NCBI GenBank assembly: GCA_004557735.1
Contig: SFFV01000006.1
Coordinates: forward strand, 1-64,000
Reading direction: 5' to 3'
Length of the DNA: 64,000 nucleotides
From: Clostridiales bacterium
GTDB lineage: Bacteria > Bacillota > Clostridia > Oscillospirales > Oscillospiraceae
Numbering within the stretch: position 1 is the first letter of the stretch; each line of letters opens with the position of its first letter. Positions 58,895 through 64,000 of the stretch are shown here, piece by piece. Under the pieces are notes generated by a model, which saw only the letters and a program-made list of their open reading frames with translations, had not been told where the DNA came from and did not search any database. Position numbers and translations under genes: made by a program.

Positions 58895-60064
58895 ATGATC
58901 GTTACGGTTTTGCAGCTCATCGCCATGTTCGGCGTGCCGCTTCTCATCCTGCGGCAGCGGAAGAAGGGGCTTGTGCGCACGTTCGGCACGATCGCGATGG
59001 CGTATTTCTGGGGCATGGTCGTCGCGGCAGCGGTGTTTCTCTGCCGGAAGGCGGGGCTGGACATCCGGCTGAACGCCGACATCGGGCAGATCGGCAGTTA
59101 TGTTTGCATCGGGCTCGCCATTCCGCTTTTGATGTTCGGCACGAATCTTGGCGACGTGCGGCGGCTCGCAAAGCCGGTGATCATCTCGTTTGCGCTTCTC
59201 CTGCTTGCGGTAAGCGCCGTCGCCGTGCTCCTCGGGAGGACGCTCGGCGCGCTCTTTCCGTGGGGACGGCAGCTTGCGGCAATGGCCGCGGGCATGTATA
59301 CGGGCGGCTCGCCGAACTTCAACGCCGTCGGCGTCATTCTCGGCGTGCCGGGCGACACGATCGCCGTCGGGAATCTCTCCGACATGATCGTGGGAACGGT
59401 CTTTTACATCTTCATCCTCACGCTCGCGAAGCCCCTGTGCGCCAGAATTCTCGACCGGCGCGCGAAGCAGGGCGGCTATATGCGCGAGAGCGGCGGTGCG
59501 GAGAACGTGGACGCGCTCGAATGGAGCGGCTTCCACCGCGGCATCGTGCGAAATCTCCTGCTCTCGCTCGCGTGCGTGCTCGTCGGCGCGGTGATCGGCT
59601 TTGTGATATGGAAGGCAAAAGGCGGCGCGCTGACCGACCCGCTCGTCCCGGCGGTTATGATCGCGGGAACGGCGCTCGGTCTTGCGCTTTCCTTCGTGCC
59701 GAAGGTGCGGAATGTAAAGGAAAACTCCGCCGCGGGGCATTATCTCATTCTTGTGTTCTCGTTCGCGCTTGCAAGCTCGCTCGATCTCGGGACGCTCGGC
59801 GGAGATCTGCTGCACGCGGTCGCGCTGCTCGCCTCCATCACGGTATGCTCCACGCTGCTGCATCTGCTGCTCTGCCGCATTTTCCGCATCGGCGCGGACT
59901 GTGCCATCGTCACGATGACGGCGGGACTGTACGGCCCGGCCTTCATCCCGGCGGTCACGAAGCAGCTGCGCTGCGACGCGCTCACCGCGCCCGGCCTTAT
60001 CTGCGGCGCGCTCGGCTACGCCGTCGGCACGTTCCTCGGCGCGGCGCTCTTTTTGGCATTGTAA
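58895..60064 (+). CDS. DUF819 family membrane protein
   Basis: 389 residues, ten or so membrane segments. AAGMYTGGSPNFNAVGVILGV near 129 is the DUF819 (YjcL-like) signature, and MTAGLYGPAFIPAVTKQL near the C-terminus mirrors it, suggesting an inverted-repeat transporter fold. Substrate unknown. GGAGGAATGATCC is the ribosome site. Divergent from the DUF5058-M20 operon, 142 bases between starts. Confidence 0.92.
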   Translation: MIVTVLQLIAMFGVPLLILRQRKKGLVRTFGTIAMAYFWGMVVAAAVFLCRKAGLDIRLNADIGQIGSYVCIGLAIPLLMFGTNLGDVRRLAKPVIISFALLLLAVSAVAVLLGRTLGALFPWGRQLAAMAAGMYTGGSPNFNAVGVILGVPGDTIAVGNLSDMIVGTVFYIFILTLAKPLCARILDRRAKQGGYMRESGGAENVDALEWSGFHRGIVRNLLLSLACVLVGAVIGFVIWKAKGGALTDPLVPAVMIAGTALGLALSFVPKVRNVKENSAAGHYLILVFSFALASSLDLGTLGGDLLHAVALLASITVCSTLLHLLLCRIFRIGADCAIVTMTAGLYGPAFIPAVTKQLRCDALTAPGLICGALGYAVGTFLGAALFLAL

Positions 60065-60073
60065 AACCGATTT

Positions 60074-60124
60074 GCAAAGCAGACCGGCGGCTCTCCTTTT
60101 CGGAAAGCCGCCGGTCTGCTTTGC
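60074..60124. terminator. Bidirectional terminator
   Basis: A 19-bp stem (60074-60092 with 60106-60124), 13-base loop, between the DUF819 and MgtC-family genes. Confidence 0.85.
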
Positions 60125-60140
60125 CGGGGTCGTTTGATCT

Positions 60141-60845
60141 TTACGCTTTCATTTCCTCGCAGAACTCGACCTGCCCGATCTTTGCCACAAGCTCCGCCGC
60201 CTCCGCATGACCGAGTTCAGACCGCATGATCTCCAGCTCCAGAATATACCCGTGCGTTTCGGCGCTGCGTGAGCCGATATCCTGTATATCGTTAATCTGT
60301 ATACCCAAACTTTTGACCGCACGAAGCAGCGCGCTGAGCGGCACGCCGCTCTTGAGCTCCACATATACGTTCATTACCCGCGACGCTTTCACATGGGTCG
60401 CGTCGAGCTTGTTGAGGGAGACGAGCACAATGTAGATGAGAACGCACATCATGAGCGCGCCTTCGTAGAAGCCCGCGCCGGCGGCGAGGCCCATGCACGC
60501 CGAGGCCCAGAGGCCCGCGGCCGTCGTAAGGCCGGTGACATGGCGTTTGCCGGTGACAAGGATGCTGCCCGCGCCGAGGAAGCCGACGCCGCTCACGACC
60601 TGCGCCGGCATACGGAACGCATCGCCCGGCACGCCGAGATTCTGCGCCTGATACAGGCTCGTCATCATAACGGACGCCGCGCCGATGCACACAAGAAGGT
60701 GCGTGCGCAGTCCGGCGGCGTGCTGGCGCTTGCCCCGGGACATGCCGATGATGCCGCCGCCGAGGAGCGCAATGGCAAAGCGAACCAGCATGGAAACAAG
60801 ATTCACTTCATGCAAATAGTCTATAATCGAGCTGAATGACGTCAT
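60141..60845 (-). CDS. MgtC/SapB family membrane protein
   Basis: 234 residues from ATG 60845. Four membrane segments with ALLGGGIIGMSRGKRQHAAGLRTHLL (the Arg/His MgtC signature, about 25-50) and GVGFLGAGSIL near 93. An ACT-like C-terminal domain follows. MgtC proteins modulate membrane ATP synthase or magnesium stress. The ribosome site is weak (GGGTGTGG). Confidence 0.93.
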   Translation of the reverse strand: MTSFSSIIDYLHEVNLVSMLVRFAIALLGGGIIGMSRGKRQHAAGLRTHLLVCIGAASVMMTSLYQAQNLGVPGDAFRMPAQVVSGVGFLGAGSILVTGKRHVTGLTTAAGLWASACMGLAAGAGFYEGALMMCVLIYIVLVSLNKLDATHVKASRVMNVYVELKSGVPLSALLRAVKSLGIQINDIQDIGSRSAETHGYILELEIMRSELGHAEAAELVAKIGQVEFCEEMKA

Positions 60846-60926
60846 TTTCCACACCCGTTTCGGATAAAAGTAACAAAAATTTGAACCGCCTGCCGATTTT
60901 GTGTGGTGATTATAGTACAATCCCAT

Positions 60927-61356
60927 AAAAAGTGCAAGAGCAAATTTACAAGAATTTTACTTTTATCGTCCGCATGGCGGCCCATTGTAAAATGTCCCGC
61001 CGAACGTCAGAGCGTTCGGCGGGCGGGCGCGAAAGCGAAAGGACCCGGCCCGGGGCACAAAACGGAACAGACCGATCAGGCGGGACGGGCGGATGCAAAA
61101 GCGCGCCCGCCGGTCTCGCTTTCCCCCCTTGTCTCAAGGGACTATTCCGGGAGACGGGCAAAAAAGTACACAGACTACTGCATCATAGTCTGTGTACCAA
61201 TGTGTTTCCATCTCTTCTTCGGACATAATGAAAAGCCTGTCGTTTGCGCGGCATGTTTTTCGGCTTCATAATACGTCTCGTCAGCAATCGATGCCCCGCA
61301 CCGATCCGTGCGTCCAGTGTCCATACCGGGAACAAGGCTGCCGAACTCTGCTGAGA
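60927..61356. other. Intergenic region with two hairpins
   Basis: 430 bases between MgtC and nagA. An 11-bp hairpin at 60996-61023 has no T tail. The nagA terminator is at 61160-61197. Short open frames on both strands (for example 49 codons leftward from 61324) have no ribosome site and no recognisable product. The rest holds nothing I can name. Confidence 0.4.
61160..61197 (-). terminator. nagA terminator
   Basis: A perfect 12-bp stem (61166-61177 with 61186-61197) with 8-base loop; on the minus strand six T follow. Confidence 0.85.
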
Positions 61357-62481
61357 CTATATTTTTTCACCGCAAACATATACATCTCTGCATGTCAGAT
61401 CGTCATTGCAGATAACAAAGTCCGCCTGCTTTCCATCGGCAATAGAGCCGACTTCGTCAAGACAATGCAGCTGCCGGGCGGGATTGTATGTAGCAGAGCG
61501 GATAACATCGCACTCAGGAACGCCAAAAGAGATCACTCTGCGCATACATTCGTAGACATTGGTTGCAGATCCTGCCAGCGTTCCGTCCGCAAGCCTTGCC
61601 ACACCGCCGGAAAGAAACGCCTTTAACCCTCCCAGATCGTATTCTCCGTCGGGCAGGCCGCAGCAACGCAGCGAGTCGGAGACAAGCACCATCCGTTCGG
61701 CTCCGAACATACGGTATGCCAAACGCACGCAGGAAGGATGGACGTGAAGGCCGTCACCGATTATCTCAGCGGATACCCTTTCATCCTCACATCCCGCTGC
61801 AATGGGGCCGGGCCTGCGGTGATGGATGCCGGGCATAGCGTTAAACAGATGGGTAAGGTGGGTCACGCCGGCATCGATAGCGGCTTTTGCCTGATCGTAG
61901 CTGCAATCGGTGTGGGCGATAGATACGGTGCAGTCTCCGGAGGCCTTTCGGATGAACTCGATGGCACCGGGGAGTTCGGGAGCTATATCCACTATTTTAA
62001 TGAGTCCGCCACAGCCGTCATTCAGTTCACGGAAGGCATCATAGTCCGGGAGTCTCAGATAAGCGGCATTTTGGGCGCCCTTCCTGGCCTCGCAGAAAAA
62101 AGGCCCCTCCATATTGATTCCGCGCACGGCGGCGCATTTTTCGGGTTTTTCGGAATTGATGCGCACTGCGGTCTGATATGCCGCCCGGAGAGTGTCGAAC
62201 GGAAGCGTCAGAGAGCTGGGGGCAAAGGATGTGACGCCGTTTGCGGCTTGATACCTCGCCATCTTCACAAGGCCCTCGTAGCTGCCGTCGCTGAAATCGG
62301 CTCCGGAATTGCCGTGGGTGTGCACGTCCAGCAGCCCGGGGATCACTTTCGCTCCGTGAAGGTCTGTGCTGTCCGGCAATTCGGGGCCGAGAACATTTTT
62401 AAATCTTCCGTTTTCCACGGAGAAACAGCCGTTTTCAAAGCAAAATTTTTCCGTGTATATCCGTGCATTTTTAAAGTTCAT
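61357..62481 (-). CDS. nagA: N-acetylglucosamine-6-phosphate deacetylase
   Basis: 374 residues. GLLDVHTHGNSGADF (His54, His56), NMEGPFF (metal Glu near 125), SIAHTDC and THLFNAM (His residues) and VSDSLRCCG (catalytic Asp near 270) form the amidohydrolase site. Frees acetate from GlcNAc-6-phosphate, in amino sugar use or wall recycling. It follows the PTS enzyme I gene by 12 bases; no nagB in view. Confidence 0.94.
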   Translation of the reverse strand: MNFKNARIYTEKFCFENGCFSVENGRFKNVLGPELPDSTDLHGAKVIPGLLDVHTHGNSGADFSDGSYEGLVKMARYQAANGVTSFAPSSLTLPFDTLRAAYQTAVRINSEKPEKCAAVRGINMEGPFFCEARKGAQNAAYLRLPDYDAFRELNDGCGGLIKIVDIAPELPGAIEFIRKASGDCTVSIAHTDCSYDQAKAAIDAGVTHLTHLFNAMPGIHHRRPGPIAAGCEDERVSAEIIGDGLHVHPSCVRLAYRMFGAERMVLVSDSLRCCGLPDGEYDLGGLKAFLSGGVARLADGTLAGSATNVYECMRRVISFGVPECDVIRSATYNPARQLHCLDEVGSIADGKQADFVICNDDLTCRDVYVCGEKI

Positions 62482-62493
62482 AATCTTCGTCCT

Positions 62494-64000
62494 TCAGTTG
62501 CTGTCACATATTGCTCTGCGTACCTTGAGAACAGAGGACGCCGCCACGCTCAATTCATCGATCCCGCACTCCATGAAGAACGGAGTCAGCTTCGTATTTG
62601 CACCGGATTCGCCGCAGACGCCCACCCATATGCCGGCGGCATGGGCGTTGCGGGCGGTTATTTCTATCATGCGCAGCACGGCGGGGTCCTCGGAATTGAA
62701 GATGTTCTTCACTCTGGCGTTCATTCTGTCGGCGGCCATGGTGTATTGGGTAAGATCATTTGTACCGATGGAGAAAAAGTCCACTTCCTTTGCCAGTTCA
62801 TCGGACATGATGGCGGCGGCAGGAGTCTCGATCATGACGCCAAGCTGCAGGTCTTCACCGATCTTCGCGCCCTCCGCTTCCAGCTCGGCGCGGACTGCGG
62901 CCACATGCCGCTTTATCTCAAGCACCTGACGAACCCCGGTTATCATGGGGAACATGATGCGCAGTCTGCCATAGGATGAAGCTCGCAGCAGCGCTTTCAG
63001 CTGGGTGTGGAATATCTCTGGCTGGGCAAGGCAGATACGGATTGCCCGGTAGCCCATAGCGGGATTGTCCTCATCGGGGATGTTGAAGTATGGGGCCTGC
63101 TTGTCGCTGCCCAGATCAAGGGTACGGATGACCACCGGACAGGGAGCCATGGTTTCCAGAACCTGCTTATATACACGGAATTGGGTCTCCTCGTCGGGGA
63201 AGTCGGGGCTGTCCAGATAGAGAAATTCACTTCGGAACAGGCCGATGCCTTCGGCGCCGCTGTCTTTTGCCTTCTTTGCGTCCTCAACGCTGCCGATATT
63301 GGCACAAACAAGGCACTTGTGGCCGGATTTTGTGACAGATTCCTTATCCTTGTACTTATGCAGCATATTCAGGTACTCGGCATATTCCGCCTTCTTCCGC
63401 TCATAGGCGGCGATCTCCTCGCCGGTGGGCGAGACGATAACCGCTCCCGCGCCTCCGTCGACGATCATCGTGCCTGTTTCGGGGATCGCGTCAAAATCAT
63501 CGCCCATACCCACCACGCACGGTATCCCCATCGAGCGGGCTAAAATGGCGGAGTGAGAGGTGAGGGAGCCTTTCTTGGTCACATAGCCGACCACATGGTT
63601 TTTGTCCAGCTTCACCGTCTGGCTCGGCAGAAGATCCTCCGCGGCGACGATCACAGGCTCCGAGGGCATGGCGGTATTCTCGGATGCTCCCGAGAGGATC
63701 CGGATGACTCGGCCGGAGATATCAATGACGTCTGCGGCGCGGGCACGCATATATGTGTCGTCCATGCTCTCAAACATATCGTGAAGCATTTTTGCCGTTT
63801 CCTCAACGGCCCACTCGGCGTTGTGACCGGCGTCTATGCCGGCGGCTGTGCCCTCGCAGAAATCCGGGTCCTCCAGCATCATACGGTGTATATCGAAGAT
63901 GGCGGCGGTTTCCGGGTCGCTCTCGCCGGCCTTTTCAAAAAGGACCGTGAGTTCTTCTATCGCCTTATGCTTTGCCGCCTCAAAACGGGCGGCCTCTGAC
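62494..64000 (-). CDS. ptsI: PTS enzyme I (partial, runs off the right edge)
   Basis: At least 501 residues are visible; the frame is open to base 64000, so the true start is outside and about 40-70 residues are missing. SLTSHSAILARSMGIP holds the phosphorylated His, GEEIAAYERKK, GIGLFRSEFLYLD, VIRTLDLGSDKQ and FFSIGTNDLTQY (PEP-binding domain) are all intact, and the catalytic Cys lies in GVCGES near the end. It passes phosphate from PEP to HPr for sugar import. Co-transcribed with nagA. Confidence 0.96.
   Translation of the reverse strand, partial: SEAARFEAAKHKAIEELTVLFEKAGESDPETAAIFDIHRMMLEDPDFCEGTAAGIDAGHNAEWAVEETAKMLHDMFESMDDTYMRARAADVIDISGRVIRILSGASENTAMPSEPVIVAAEDLLPSQTVKLDKNHVVGYVTKKGSLTSHSAILARSMGIPCVVGMGDDFDAIPETGTMIVDGGAGAVIVSPTGEEIAAYERKKAEYAEYLNMLHKYKDKESVTKSGHKCLVCANIGSVEDAKKAKDSGAEGIGLFRSEFLYLDSPDFPDEETQFRVYKQVLETMAPCPVVIRTLDLGSDKQAPYFNIPDEDNPAMGYRAIRICLAQPEIFHTQLKALLRASSYGRLRIMFPMITGVRQVLEIKRHVAAVRAELEAEGAKIGEDLQLGVMIETPAAAIMSDELAKEVDFFSIGTNDLTQYTMAADRMNARVKNIFNSEDPAVLRMIEITARNAHAAGIWVGVCGESGANTKLTPFFMECGIDELSVAASSVLKVRRAICDSN

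Noticed and set aside
61166..61197. 12-bp inverted repeat as an insertion sequence end
   Set aside because: Followed by six T on the minus strand just after nagA, so a terminator explains it; no transposase nearby.
61175..61324. A 49-codon leftward ORF after nagA
   Set aside because: No ribosome site, its stop is inside the terminator stem, and the product is not recognised.
1..64000. CRISPR arrays, prophage, tRNA or rRNA genes
   Set aside because: No evenly spaced direct repeats, no phage structural genes and no tRNA or rRNA signatures were seen on either strand.

Overview
The window looks like a chromosomal segment of a GC-rich Clostridia (Bacillota), most like a gut Oscillospiraceae member. 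This rests on the gene set (DUF421/DUF4363 pair, YerC, Hsp33, DUF1292, a Firmicutes-type 6S RNA, ECF S component), strong AGGAGG ribosome sites, many TTGACA/TATAAT-type promoters and very GC-rich coding DNA. I saw no tRNA, rRNA, CRISPR array, phage module or intact insertion sequence. The taxonomic placement is inference.

Layout. 0-7.4 kb: an amidotransferase-less GMP synthase subunit divergent from a DUF421/DUF4363 membrane pair, then nrdR and a leftward housekeeping run (small XRE regulator, comEC, holA, RNase M5-like toprim protein). 7.5-11.5 kb: a leftward GntR (YtrA type)-ABC ATPase-large permease operon with two small exported proteins. 11.8-16.5 kb: class A penicillin-binding protein, a BofC-like small protein, DUF1292, 6S RNA with tandem terminators, and the branched-chain amino acid exporter azlCD. 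16.5-19.5 kb: a less GC-rich operon of unknown membrane/lipoproteins, an XRE regulator, and a scrap site with the tails of a GH3 and an azlD homologue placed head to head. 19.5-25 kb: a MerR regulator divergent from a purine operon (amidohydrolase, adenine deaminase, NCS2 permease). 25-31.4 kb: GH3 glucosidase, alanine racemase, and a polar amino acid ABC importer with an ARG-box-like dyad in its promoter.

31.5-41.4 kb: an N-terminally truncated DUF4956 gene plus a carbohydrate-binding-domain lipoprotein, a YerC-methyltransferase-Hsp33 operon, an NfeD/SPFH pair, a conserved TTG-start gene, an SH3/NlpC-P60 cell wall hydrolase and a Cof-type phosphatase. 41.5-45.7 kb: the most interesting unit, a leftward FadR-type regulator + M24 hydrolase + opine-dehydrogenase-family protein + enolase-superfamily protein, with PdhR/FadR-like operators. 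It looks like an undescribed catabolic route for an N-substituted amino acid, opine or dipeptide-like compound. 46-48.4 kb: a MocR-type regulator that lacks the PLP lysine and is short at its C-terminus, divergent from an ECF S component, then a lipoprotein. 48.4-52.3 kb: hypB, hypA and a 927-residue Fe-S/FAD oxidoreductase in a tight operon under a promoter with a perfect palindrome.

52.4-64 kb: murI, a MATE exporter, pfkA, a membrane-anchored M20 peptidase with two membrane proteins (one DUF5058), a divergent DUF819 transporter, an MgtC-family protein, and nagA with the start of a PTS enzyme I gene that leaves the window at the right edge. Transcription units are short and mostly separated by clear hairpins, many usable from both sides.
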